From contig JAMKCF010000015.1 in the NCBI GenBank assembly GCA_023634235.1, positions 6,549,698-6,613,697 of the forward strand: a stretch of 64,000 nt of DNA, given 5' to 3'. The notes beneath the pieces are model-generated. The model ran no database searches, was not told where the DNA came from, and saw only the letters and a list, made by a program, of their open reading frames with translations. A program made the position numbers and the translations under genes. This stretch comes from Pisaster brevispinus (taxonomy: Eukaryota > Echinodermata > Asteroidea > Forcipulatida > Asteriidae). Positions within the stretch are counted from its first letter, which is position 1. Each line of letters begins with the position of its first letter. Below, one piece after another: positions 38,029 to 51,200 of the stretch.

Positions 38029-41000
38029 ATGACCAGCAGGTGGGGCTACTCCGAACGCTCCTCAAAAGCATCCCCAATGGGAGATTTGTACACGCAGCTG
38101 TCAAAGAAACAAAGACAAAGTAAGGATGCTCAAATCACCCTCAGAATAATACCGGATTTTCTCAAGTTTTACACCATTAGAACGCCCGTCTCAAAGGCTC
38201 TCTCTTCCCTGAGTTTCGTTAAGGTGACAATTTTGTAGGCGGGGCCAGCGTCCTGGAAGTAGGGCTGCCCGAAACTCCACTGTAGTACATGCCCACGTCA
38301 TCGCCAGTGAGAAAAAGCCGGCACAGAAAGGTCCGAAATAAATTCTGCGCTAAGCTTGAGAATAACTCCCGAACTAGGCATGCTAGAGAGACAAAATTTG
38401 TACCTGACTCTGCCTTGAATATCCCTGCATCCGAAAATCTAACTTTTAGCGTGGCGGAGGGCAAGCTTCATACCGGAAATGACCAGCAGGTGGGGCTACT
38501 CCGAACGCTCCTCAAAAGCATCCCCAATGGGATTTTTGTACACGCAGCTGTCAAAGAAACAAAGACAAAGTAAGGATGCTCAAATCACCCTCAGAATAAT
38601 ACCGGATTTTCACAAGTTTTACACCATTAGAACGCCCGTCTCAAAGGCTCTCTCTTCCCTGAGTTTCGTTAAGGTGACAATTTTGTAGGCGGGGCCAGCG
38701 TCCTGGAAGTAGGGCTGCCCGAAACTCCACTGTAGTACATGCCCACGTCATCGCCAGTGAGAAAAAGCCGGCACAGAAAGGTCCGAAATAAATTCTGCGC
38801 TAAGCTTGAGAATAACTCCCGAACTAGGCATGCTAGAGAGACAAAATTTGTACCTGACTCTGCCTTGAATATCCCTGCATCCGAAAATCTAACTTTTAGC
38901 GTGGCGGAGGGCAAGCTTCATACCGGAAATGACCAGCAGGTGGGGCTACTCCGAACGCTCCTCAAAAGCATCCCCAATGGGATTTTTGTACACGCAGCTG
39001 TCAAAGAAACAAAGACAAAGTAAGGATGCTCAAATCACTCTCAGAATAATACCGGATTTTCACAAGTTTTACACCATTAGAACGCCCGTCTCAAAGGCTC
39101 TCTCTTCCCTGAGTTTCGTTAAGGTGACAATTTTGTAGGCGGGGCCAGCGTCCTGGAAGTAGGGCTGCCCGAAACTCCACTGTAGTACATGCCCACGTCA
39201 TCGCCAGTGAGAAAAAGCCGGCACAGAAAGGTCCGAAATAAATTCTGCGCTAAGCTTGAGAATAACTCCCGAACTAGGCATGCTAGAGAGAAAAAATTTG
39301 TACCTGACTCTGCCTTGAATATCCCTGCATCCGAAAATTTAACTTTTAGCGTGGCGGAGGGCAAGCTTCATACCGGAAATGACCAGCAGGTGGGGCTACT
39401 CCGAACGCTCCTCAAAAGCATCCCCAATGGGATTTTTGTACACGCAGCTGTCAAAGAAACAAAGACAAAGTAAGAATGCTCAAATCACCCTCAGAAAAAT
39501 ACCGGATTTTCAAAAGTTTTACACCATTAGAACGCCCGTCTCAAAGGCTCTCTCTTCCTTGAGTTTCGTTAAGGTGACAATTTTGTAGGCGGGGCCAGCG
39601 TCCTGGAAGTAGGGCTGCCCGAAACTCCACTGTAGTACATGCCCACGTCATCGCCAGTGAGAAAAAGCCGGCACAGAAAGGTCCGAAATAAATTCTGCGC
39701 TAAGCTTGAGAATAACTCCCGAACTAGGCATGCTAGAGAGACAAAATTTGTACCTGACTCTGCCTTGAATATCCCTGCATCCGAAAATCTAACTTTTAGC
39801 GTGGCGGAGGGCAAGCTTCATACCGGAAATGACCAGCAGGTGGGGCTACTCCGAACGCTCCTCAAAAGCATCCCCAATGGGAGATTTGTACACGCAGCTG
39901 TCAAAGAAACAAAGACAAAGTAAGGATGCTCAAATCACCCTCAGAATAATACCGGATTTTCTCAAGTTTTACACCATTAGAACGCCCGTCTCAAAGGCTC
40001 TCTCTTCCCTGAGTTTCGTTAAGGTGACAATTTTGTAGGCGGGGCCAGCGTCCTGGAAGTAGGGCTGCCCGAAACTCCACTGTAGTACATGCCCACGTCA
40101 TCGCCAGTGAGAAAAAGCCGGCACAGAAAGGTCCGAAATAAATTCTGCGCTAAGCTTGAGAATAACTCCCGAACTAGGCATGCTAGAGAGACAAAATTTG
40201 TACCTGACTCTGCCTTGAATATCCCTGCATCCGAAAATCTAACTTTTAGCGTGGCGGAGGGCAAGCTTCATACCGGAAATGACCAGCAGGTGGGGCTACT
40301 CCGAACGCTCCTCAAAAGCATCCCCAATGGGATTTTTGTACACGCAGCTGTCAAAGAAACAAAGACAAAGTAAGGATGCTCAAATCACCCTCAGAATAAT
40401 ACCGGATTTTCACAAGTTTTACACCATTAGAACGCCCGTCTCAAAGGCTCTCTCTTCCCTGAGTTTCGTTAAGGTGACAATTTTGTAGGCGGGGCCAGCG
40501 TCCTGGAAGTAGGGCTGCCCGAAACTCCACTGTAGTACATGCCCACGTCATCGCCAGTGAGAAAAAGCCGGCACAGAAAGGTCCGAAATAAATTCTGCGC
40601 TAAGCTTGAGAATAACTCCCGAACTAGGCATGCTAGAGAGACAAAATTTGTACCTGACTCTGCCTTGAATATCCCTGCATCCGAAAATCTAACTTTTAGC
40701 GTGGCGGAGGGCAAGCTTCATACCGGAAATGACCAGCAGGTGGGGCTACTCCGAACGCTCCTCAAAAGCATCCCCAATGGGATTTTTGTACACGCAGCTG
40801 TCAAAGAAACAAAGACAAAGTAAGGATGCTCAAATCACTCTCAGAATAATACCGGATTTTCACAAGTTTTACACCATTAGAACGCCCGTCTCAAAGGCTC
40901 TCTCTTCCCTGAGTTTCGTTAAGGTGACAATTTTGTAGGCGGGGCCAGCGTCCTGGAAGTAGGGCTGCCCGAAACTCCACTGTAGTACATGCCCACGTCA

Positions 41001-41628
41001 TCGCCAGTGAGAAAAAGCCGGCACAGAAAGGTCCGAAATAAATTCTGCGCTAAGCTTGAGAATAACTCCCGAACTAGGCATGCTAGAGAGACAAAATTTG
41101 TACCTGACTCTGCCTTGAATATCCCTGCATCCGAAAATTTAACTTTTAGCGTGGCGGAGGGCAAGCTTCATACCGGAAATGACCAGCAGGTGGGGCTACT
41201 CCGAACGCTCCTCAAAAGCATCCCCAATGGGATTTTTGTACACGCAGCTGTCAAAGAAACAAAGACAAAGTAAGAATGCTCAAATCACCCTCAGAAAAAT
41301 ACCGGATTTTCAAAAGTTTTACACCATTAGAACGCCCGTCTCAAAGGCTCTCTCTTCCCTGAGTTTCGTTAAGGTGACAATTTTGTAGGCGGGGCCAGCG
41401 TCCTGGAAGTAGGGCTGCCCGAAACTCCACTGTAGTACATGCCCACGTCATCGCCAGTGAGAAAAAGCCGGCACAGAAAGGTCCGAAATAAATTCTGCGC
41501 TAAGCTTGAGAATAACTCCCGAACTAGGCATGCTAGAGAGACAAAATTTGTACCTGACTCTGCCTTGAATATCCCTGCATCCGAAAATCTAACTTTTAGC
41601 GTGGCGGAGGGCAAGCTTCATACCGGAA
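38029..41628. repeat. Two copies of an 1800 bp 4-unit higher-order repeat
   Basis: Copies are 38029-39828 and 39829-41628. In each, unit 1 has GGGAGATTT and TTCTCAAG. Unit 2 is plain. Unit 3 (38929, 40729) has ATCACTCTC and AAATTTAAC. Unit 4 (39379, 41179) has TAAGAATGC, CAGAAAAATACC and TTCAAAAG. All four marker sets recur at exactly 1800 bp. The visible differences are GAGAAAAAATTT (39290) and CTTCCTTGAG (near 39559), both only in the first copy. This is a very recent tandem duplication of four units. Confidence 0.93.
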
Positions 41629-41772
41629 ATGACCAGCAGGTGGGGCTACTCCGAACGCTCCTCAAAAGCATCCCCAATGGGATTTTTGTACACGCAGCTG
41701 TCAAAGAAACAAATACAAAGTAAGGATGCTCAAATCACCCTCAGAATAATACCGGATTTTCACAAGTTTTAC

Positions 41773-42118
41773 ACCATTAGAACGCCCGTCTCAAAGGCTC
41801 TCTCTTCCCTTAGTTTCGTTAAGGTGACAATTTTGTAGGCGGGGCGAGCGTCCTGAAAGTAGGGCTGCCCGAAACTCCACTGTAGTACATTCCCACGTCA
41901 TCGCCAGTGAGAAAAAGCCGGCACAGAAAGGTCCGAAATAAATTCACCATTAGAACGCCCGTCTCAAAGGCTCTCTCTTTCCTGAGTTTCGTTAAGGTGA
42001 CAATTTTGTAGGCGGGGCCAGCGTCCTGGAAGTAGGGCTGCCCGAAACTCCACTGTAGTACATGCCCACGTCATCGCCAGTGAGAAAAAGCCGGCACAGA
42101 AAGGTCCGAAATAAATTC
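41773..42118. repeat. 173 bp partial-unit tandem duplication, copy 1
   Basis: The segment from ACCATTAG to AAATTC is present twice in tandem, at 41773-41945 and 41946-42118, equivalent to 166-338 of the first unit. The junction reads AAATTCACCATTAG at about 41945, with at most 1 bp of shared sequence. The unit is therefore 623 bp. The two halves are not identical: the first has CCCTTAG, GGCGAGCG, CCTGAAAG and ACATTCCC, while the second has CTCTTTCCTG and otherwise normal sequence. The halves may therefore come from different units through unequal exchange. Confidence 0.93.
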
Positions 42119-45100
42119 TGCGCTAAGCTTGAGAATAACTCCCGAACTAGGCATGCTAGAGAGACAAAATTTGTACCTGACTCTGCCTTGAATATCCCTG
42201 CATCCGAAAATTTAACTTTTAGCGTGGCGGAGGGCAAGCTTCATACCGGAAATGACCAGCAGGTGGGGCTACTCCGAACGCTCCTCAAAAGCATCCCCAA
42301 TGGGATTTTTGTTTCACGCAGCTGTCAAAGAAACAAAGACAAAGTAAGGATGCTCAAATCACCCTCAGAATAATACCGGATTTTCACAAGTTTTACACCA
42401 TTAGAACGCCCGTCTCAAAGGCTCTCTCTTCCCTGAGTTTCGTTAAGGTGACAATTTTGTAGGCGGGGCCAGCGTCCTGGAAGTAGGGCTGCCCGAAACT
42501 CCACTGTAGTACATGCCCACGTCATCGCCAGTGAGAAAAAGCCGGCACAGAAAGGTCCGAAATAAATTCTGCGCTAAGCTTGAGAATAACTCCCGAACTA
42601 GGCATGCTAGAGAGACAAAATTTGTACCTGACTCTGCCTTGAATATCCCTGCATCCGAAAATCTAACTTTTAGCGTGGCGGAGGGCAAGCTTCATACCGG
42701 AAATGACCAGCAGGTGGGGCTACTCCGAACGCTCCTCAAAAGCATCCGCAATGGGATTTTTGTACACGCAGCTGTCAAAGAAACAAAGACAAAGTAAGGA
42801 TGCTCAAATCACCCTCAGAATAATACCGGATTTTCACAAGTTTTACACCATTAGAACGCCCGTCTCAAAGGCTCTCTCTTCCCTGAGTTTCGTTAAGGTG
42901 ACAATTTTGTAGGCGGGGCCAGCGTCCTGGAAGTAGGGCTGCCCGAAACTCCACTGTAGTACATGCCCACGTCATCGCCAGTGAGAAAAAGCCGGCACAG
43001 AAAGGTCCGAAATAAATTCTGCGCTAAGCTTGAGAATAACTCCCGAACTAGGCATGCTAGAGAGACAAAATTTGTACCTGACTCTGCCTTGAATATCCCT
43101 GCATCCGAAAATCTAACTTTTAGCGTGGCGGAGGGCAAGCTTCATACCGGAAATGACCAGCAGGTGGGGCTACTCCGAACGCTCCTCAAAAGCATCCCCA
43201 ATGGGATTTTTGTACACGCAGCTGTCAAAGAAACAAAGACAAAGTAAGGATGCTCAAATCACCCTCAGAATAATACCGGATTTTCACAAGTTTTACACCA
43301 TTAGAACGCCCGTCTCAAAGGCTCTCTCTTTCCTGAGTTTCGTTAAGGTGACAATTTTGTAGGCGGGGCCAGCGTCCTGGAAGTAGGGCTGCCCGAAACT
43401 CCACTGTAGTACATGCCCACGTCATCGCCAGTGAGAAAAAGCCGGCACAGAAAGGTCCGAAATAAATTCTGCGCTAAGCTTGAGAATAACTCCCGAACTA
43501 GGCATGCTAGAGAGACAAAATTTGTACCTGACTCTGCCTTGAATATCCCTGCATCCGAAAATCTAACTTTTAGCGTGGCGGAGGGCAAGCTTCATACCGG
43601 AAATGACCAGCAGGTGGGGCTACTCCGAACGCTCCTCAAAAGCATCCCCAATGGGATTTTTGTACACGCAGCTGTCAAAGAAACAAAGACAAAGTAAGGA
43701 TGCTCAAATCACCCTCAGAATAATACCGGATTTTCACAAGTTTTACACCATTAGAACGCCCGTCTCAAAGGCTCTCTCTTCCCTGAGTTTCGTTAAGGTG
43801 ACAATTTTGTAGGCGGGGCCAGCGTCCTGGAAGTAGGGCTGCCCGAAACTCCACTGTAGTACTTGCCCACGTCATCGCCAGTGAGAAAAAGCCGGCACAG
43901 AAAGGTCCGAAATAAATTCTGCGCTAAGCTTGAAAATAACTCCCGAACTAGGCATTCTAGAGAGACAAAATTTGTACCTGACTCTGCCTTGAATATCCCT
44001 GCATCCGAAAATCTAACTTTTAGCGTGGCGGAGGGCAAGCTTCATACCGGAAATGACCAGCAGGTGGGGCTACTCCGAACGCTCCTCAAAAGCATCCCCA
44101 ATGGGATTTTTGTACACGCAGCTGTCAAAGAAACAAAGACAAAGTAAGGATGCTCAAATCACCCTCAGAATAATACCGGATTTTCACAAGTTTTACACCA
44201 TTAGAACGCCCGTCTCAAAGGCTCTCTCTTCCCTGAGTTTCGTTAAGGTGACAATTTTGTAGGCGGGGCCAGCGTCCTGGAAGTAGGGCTGCCCGAAACA
44301 CCACTGTAGTACATGCCCACGTCATCGCCAGTGAGAAAAAGCCGGCACAGAAAGGTCCGAAATAAATTCTGCGCTAAGCTTGAGAATAACTCCCGAACTA
44401 GGCATGCTAGAGAGACAAAATTTGTACCTGACTCTGCCTTGAATATCCCTGCATCCGAAAACTTAACTTTTAGCGTGGCGGAGGGCAAGCTTCATACCGG
44501 AAATGACCAGCAGGTGGGGCTACTCCGAACGCTCCTCAAAAGCATCCCCAATGGGATTTTTGTACACGCAGCTGTCAAAGAAACAAAGACAAAGTAAGGA
44601 TGCTCAAATCACCCTCAGAATAATACCGGATTTTCACAAGTTTTACACCATTAGAACGCCCGTCTCAAAGGCTCTCTCTTCCCTGAGTTTCGTTAAGGTG
44701 ACAATTTTGTAGGCGGGGCCAGCGTCGTGGAAGTAGGGCTGCCCGAAACTCCACTGTAGTACATGCCCACGTCATCGCCAGTGAGAAAAAGCCGGCACAG
44801 AAAGGTCCGAAATAAATTCTGCGCTAAGCTTGAGAATAACTCCCGAACTAGGCATGCTAGAGAGACAAAATTTGTACCTGACTCTGCCTTGAATATCCCT
44901 GCATCCGAAAATTTAACTTTTAGCGTGGCGGAGGGCATGCTTCATACCGGAAATGACCAGCAGGTGGGGCTACTCCGAACGCTCCTCAAAAGCATCCCCA
45001 ATGGGATTTTTGTACACGCAGCTGTCAAAGAAACAAAGACAAAGTAAGGATGCTCAAATCACCCTCAGAATAATACCGGATTTTCACAAGTTTTACACCA

Positions 45101-45996
45101 TTAGAACGCCCGTCTCAAAGGCTCTCTCTTCCCTGAGTTTCGTTAAGGTGACAATTTTGTAGGCGGGGCCAGCGTCGTGGAAGTAGGGCTGCCCGAAACA
45201 CCACTGTAGTACATGCCCACGTCATCGCCAGTGAGAAAAAGCCGGCACAGAAAGGTCCGAAATAAATTCTGCGCTAAGCTTGAGAATAACTCCCGAACTA
45301 GGCATGCTAGAGAGACAAAATTTGTACCTGACTCTGCCTTGAATATCCCTGCATCCGAAAACTTAACTTTTAGCGTGGCGGAGGGCAAGCTTCATACCGG
45401 AAATGACCAGCAGGTGGGGCTACTCCGAACGCTCCTCAAAAGCATCCCCAATGGGATTTTTGTACACGCAGCTGTCAAAGAAACAAAGACAAAGTAAGGA
45501 TGCTCAAATCACCCTCAGAATAATACCGGATTTTCACAAGTTTTACACCATTAGAACGCCCGTCTCAAAGGCTCTCTCTTCCCTGAGTTTCGTTAAGGTG
45601 ACAATTTTGTAGGCGGGGCCAGCGTCGTGGAAGTAGGGCTGCCCGAAACTCCACTGTAATACATGCCCACTTTATCGCCAGTGAGAAAAAGCCGGCACAG
45701 AAAGGTCCGAAATAAATTCTGCGCTAAGCTTGAGAATAACTCCCGAACTAGGCATGCTAGAGAGACAAAATTTGTACCTGACTCTGCCTTGAATATCCCT
45801 GCATCCGAAAATCTAACTTTTAGCGTGGCGGAGGGCAAGCTTCATACCGGAAATGACCAGCAGGTGGGGCTACTCCGAACGCTCCTCAAAAGCATCCCCA
45901 ATGGGATTTTTGTACACGCAGCTGTCAAAGAAACAAAGACAAAGTAAGGATGCTCAAATCACCCTCAGAATAATACCGGATTTTCACAAGTTTTAC

Positions 45997-46342
45997 ACCA
46001 TTAGAACGCCCGTCTCAAAGGCTCTCTCTTCCCTTAGTTTCGTTAAGGTGACAATTTTGTAGGCGGGGCCAGCGTCCTGGAAGTAGGGCTGCCCGAAACT
46101 CCACTGTAGTACATTCCCACGTCATCGCCAGTGAGAAAAAGCCGGCACAGAAAGGTCCGAAATAAATTCACCATTAGAACGCCCGTCTCAAAGGCTCTCT
46201 CTTTCCTGAGTTTCGTTAAGGTGACAATTTTGTAGGCGGGGCCAGCGTCCTGGAAGTAGGGCTGCCCGAAACTCCACTGTAGTACATGCCCACGTCATCG
46301 CCAGTGAGAAAAAGCCGGCACAGAAAGGTCCGAAATAAATTC
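45997..46342. repeat. 173 bp partial-unit tandem duplication, copy 2
   Basis: The same junction as at 41945, here between 46169 and 46170, with halves 45997-46169 and 46170-46342. The same flanking marks (CCCTTAG, ACATTCCC, CTCTTTCCTG) are present, so this is a copy of the same event. Unlike the first copy it has GGCCAGCG and CCTGGAAG. Confidence 0.93.
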
Positions 46343-48276
46343 TGCGCTAAGCTTGAGAATAACTCCCGAACTAGGCATGCTAGAGAGACAAAATTTGTAC
46401 CTGACTCTGCCTTGAATATCCCTGCATCCGAAAATTTAACTTTTAGCGTGGCGGAGGGCAAGCTTCATACCGGAAATGACCAGCAGGTGGGGCTACTCCG
46501 AACGCTCCTCAAAAGCATCCCCAATGGGATTTTTGTTTCACGCAGCTGTCAAAGAAACAAAGACAAAGTAAGGATGCTCAAATCACCCTCAGAATAATAC
46601 CGGATTTTCACAAGTTTTACACCATTAGAACGCCCGTCTCAAAGGCTCTCTCTTCCCTGAGTTTCGTTAAGGTGACAATTTTGTAGGCGGGGCCAGCGTC
46701 CTGGAAGTAGGGCTGCCCGAAACTCCACTGTAGTACATGCCCACTTCATCGCCAGTGAGAAAAAGCCGGCACAGAAAGGTCCGAAATAAATTCTGCGCTA
46801 AGCTTGAGAATAACTCCCGAACTAGGCATGCTAGAGAGACAAAATTTGTACCTGACTCTGCCTTGAATATCCCTGCATCCGAAAATCTAACTTTTAGCGT
46901 GGCGGAGGGCAAGCTTCATACCGGAAATGACCAGCAGGTGGGGCTACTCCGAACGCTCCTCAAAAGCATCCCCAATGGGATTTTTGTACACGCAGCTGTC
47001 AAAGAAACAAAGACAAAGTAAGGATGCTCAAATCACCCTCAGAATAATACCGGATTTTCACAAGTTTTACACCATAAGAACGCCCGTCTCAAAGGCTCTC
47101 TCTTCCCTGAGTTTCGTTAAGGTGACAATTTTGTAGGCGGGGCCAGCGTCCTGGAAGTAGGGCTGCCCGAAACTCCACTGTAGTACATGCCCACGTCATC
47201 GCCAGTGAGAAAAAGCCGGCACAGAAAGGTCCGAAATAAATTCTGCGCTAAGCTTGAAAATAACTCCCGAACTAGGCATTCTAGAGAGACAAAATTTGTA
47301 CCTGACTCTGCCTTGAATATCCCTGCATCCGAAAATCTAACTTTTAGCGTGGCGGAGGGCAAGCTTCATACCGGAAATGACCAGCAGGTGGGGCTACTCC
47401 GAACGCTCCTCAAAAGCATCCCCAATGGGATTTTTGTACACGCAGCTGTCAAAGAAACAAAGACAAAGTAAGGATGCTCAAATCACCCTCAGAATAATAC
47501 CGGATTTTCACAAGTTTTACACAATTAGAACGCCCGTCTCAAAGGCTCTCTCTTCCCTGAGTTTCGTTAAGGTGACAATTTTGTAGGCGGGGCCAGCGTC
47601 CTGGAAGTAGGGCTGCCCGAAACACCACTGTAGTACATGCCCACGTCATCGCCAGTGAGAAAAAGCCGGCACAGAAAGGTCCGAAATAAATTCTGCGCTA
47701 AGCTTGAGAATAACTCCCGAACTAGGCATGCTAGAGAGACAAAATTTGTACCTGACTCTGCCTTGAATATCCCTGCATCCGAAAACTTAACTTTTAGCGT
47801 GGCGGAGGGCAAGCTTCATACCGGAAGTGACCAGCAGGTGGGGCTACTCCGAACGCTCCTCAAAAGCATCCCCAATGGGATTTTTGTACACGCAGCTGTC
47901 AAAGAAACAAAAACAAAGTAAGGATGCTCAAATCACCCTCAGAATAATACCGGATTTTCACAAGTTTTACACCATTAGAACGCCCGTCTCAAAGGCTCTC
48001 TCTTCCCTGAGTTTCGTTAAGGTGACAATTTTGTAGGCGGGGCCAGCGTCGTGGAAGTAGGGCTGCCCGAAACTCCACTGTAGTACATGCCCACGTCATC
48101 GCCAGTGAGAAAAAGCCGGCACAGAAAGGTCCGAAATAAATTCTGCGCTAAGCTTGAGAATAACTCCCGAACTAGGCATGCTAGAGAGACAAAATTTGTA
48201 CCTGACTCTGCCTTGAATATCCCTGCATCCGAAAATCTAACTTTTAGCGTGGCGGAGGGCAAGCTTCATACCGGAA

Positions 48277-51200
48277 ATGACCAGCAGGTGGGGCTACTCC
48301 GAACGCTCCTCAAAAGCATCCCCAATGGGATTTTTGTACACGCAGCTGTCAAAGAAACAAAGACAAAGTAAGGATGCTCAAATCACCCTCAGAATATTAC
48401 CGGATTTTCACAAGTTTTACACCATTAGAACGCCCGTCTCAAAGGCTCTCTCTTCCCTGAGTTTCGTTAAGGTGACAATTTTGTAGGCGGGGCCAGCGTC
48501 CTGGAAGTAGGGCTGCCCGAAACTCCACTGTAGTACATGCCCACGTCATCGCCAGTGAGAAAAAGCCGGCACAGAAAGGTCCGAAATAAATTCTGCGCTA
48601 AGCTTGTAAATAACTCCCGAACTAGGCATGCTAGAGAGACAAAATTTTTACCTGACTCTGCCTTGAATATCCCTGCATCCGAAAATCTAACTTTTAGCGT
48701 GGCGGAGGGCAAGCTTCATACCGGAAATGACCAGCAGGTGGGGCTACTCCGAACGCTCCTCAAAAGCATCCCCAATGGGATTTTTGTACACGCAGCTGTC
48801 AAAGAAACAAAGACAAAGTAAGGATGCTCAAATCACCCTCAGAATAATACCGGATTTTCACAAGTTTTACACCATTAGAACGCCCGTCTCAAAGGCTCTC
48901 TCTTTCCTGAGTTTCGTTAAGGTGACAATTTTGTAGGCGGGGCCAGCGTCCTGGAAGTAGGGCTGCCCGAAACTCTACTGTAGTACATGCCCACGTCATC
49001 GCCATTTAGATAAAGCCGGCACAGAAAGGTCCGAAATAAATTCTGCGCTAAGCTTGAGAATAACTCCCGAACTAGGCATGCTAGAGAGACAAAATTTGTA
49101 CCTGACTCTGCCTTGAATATCCCTGCATCCGAAAATCTATTTTTTAGCGTGGCGGAGGGCAAGCTTCATACCGGAAATGACCAGCAGGTGGGGCTACTCC
49201 GAACGCTCCTCAAAAGCATCCCCAATGGGATTTTTGTACACGCAGCTGTCAAAGAAACAAAGACAAAGTAAGGATGCTCAAATCACCCTCAGAATAATAC
49301 CGGATTTTCATAAGTTTTACACCATTAGAACGCCCGTCTCAAAGGCTCTCTCTTCCCTGAGTTTCGTTAAGGTGACAATTCTGTAGGCGGGGCCAGCGTC
49401 CTGGAAGTAGGGCTGCCCGAAACTCCACTGTAGTACATGCCCACGTCATCGCCAGTGAGAAAAAGCCGGCACAGAAAGGTCCGAAATAAATTCTGCGCTA
49501 AGCCAAAATTTGTACCTGACTCTGCCTTGAATATCCCTGCATCCGAAAATCTAACTTTTAGCGTGGCGGAGGGCAAGCTTCATACCGGAAATGACCAGCA
49601 GGTGGGGCTACTCCGAACGCTCCTCAAAAGCATCCCCAATGGGATTTTTGTACACGCAGCTGTCAAAGAAACAAAGACAAAGTAAGGATGCTCAAATCAC
49701 CCTCAGAATAATACCGGATTTTCACAAGTTTTACACCATTAGAACGCCCGTCTCAAAGGCTCTCTCTTCCCTGAGTTTTGTTAAGGTGACAATTTTGTAG
49801 GCAGGGCCAGCGTCCTGGAAGTAGGGCTGCCCGAAACTCCACTGTAGTACATGCACACGTCATCGCCAGTGAGAAAAAGCCGGCACAGAAAGGTCCGAAA
49901 TAAATTCTGCGCTAAGCTTGAGAATAACTCCCGAACTAGGCATGCTAGAGAGACAAAATTTGTACCTGACTCTGCCTTGAATATCCCTGCATCCGAAAAT
50001 CTAACTTTTAGCGTGGCGGAGGGCAAGCTTCATACCGGAAATGACCAGCAGGTGGGGCTACTCCGAACGCTCCTCAAAAGCATCCCCAATGGGATTTTTG
50101 TACACGCAGCTGTCAAAGAAACAAAGACAAAGTAAGGATGCTCAAATCACCCTCAGAATAATACCGGATTTTCACAAGTTTTACACCATTAGAACGCCCG
50201 TCTCAAAGGCTCTCTCTTCCCTGAGTTTCGTTAAGGTGACAATTTTGTAGGCGGGGCCAGCGTCCTGGAAGTAGGGCTGCCCGAAACTCCACTGTAGTAC
50301 ATGCCCACGTCATCGCCAGTGAGAAAAAGCCGGCACAGAAAGGTCCGAAATAAATTCTGCGCTAAGCTTGAGAATAACTCCCGAACTAGGCATGCTAGAG
50401 AGACAAAATTTGTACCTGACTCTGCCTTGAATATCCCTGCATCCGAAAATCTAACTTTAAGCGTGGCGGAGGGCAAGCTTCATACCGGAAATGACCAGCA
50501 GGTGGGGCTACTCCGAACGCTCCTCAAAAGCATCCCCAATGGGATTTTTGTACACGCAGCTGTCAAAGAAACAAAGACAAAGTAAGGATGCTCAAATCAC
50601 CCTCAGAATAATACCGGATTTTCACAAGTTTTACACCATTAGAACGCCCGTCTCAAAGGCTCTCTCTTTCCTGAGTTTCGTTAAGGTGACAATTTTGTAG
50701 GCGGGGCCAGCGTCCTGGAAGTAGGGCTGCCCGAAACTCCACTGTAGTACATGCCCACGTCATCGCCAGTGAGAAAAAGCCGGCACAGAAAGGTCCGAAA
50801 TAAATTCTGCGCTAAGCTTGAGAATAACTCCCGAACTAGGCATGCTAGAGAGACAAAATTTGTACCTGACTCTGCCTTAAATATCCCTGCATCCGAAAAT
50901 CTAACTTTTAGCGTGGCGGAGGGCAAGCTTCATACCGGAAATGACCAGCAGGTGGGGCTACTCCGAACGCTCCTCAAAAGCATCCCCAATGGGATTTTTG
51001 TACACGCAGCTGTCAAAGAAACAAAGACAAAGTAAGGATGCTCAAATCACCCTCAGAATAATACCGGATTTTCACAAGTTTTACACCATTAGAACGCCCG
51101 TCTCAAAGGCTCTCTCTTTCCTGTGTTTCGTTAAGGTGACAATTTTGTAGGCGGGGCCAGCGTCCTGGAAGTAGGGCTGCCCGAAACTCCACTGTAGTAC

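Larger units (their letters stand above)
41629..48276. repeat. Duplicated multi-unit block of about 4.2 kb
   Basis: Copy 1 starts at 41629 and copy 2 at 45853, 4224 bp apart. Shared ordered marks are CCCTTAGTTTC, ACATTCCCACG, the 173 bp partial duplication, AAATTTAAC, TTTGTTTCACGC (1 bp gain), then CTTGAAAATAAC with GCATTCTAG (units 43603 and 46927), GAAACACCAC with AAACTTAAC (44053 and 47377), and GTCGTGG (44503 and 47827). Copy 1 has two extra units, at 42703 and 43153, and additional GTCGTGG units at 44953 and 45403. A duplication followed by gain or loss of two units explains the pattern. Confidence 0.88.
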
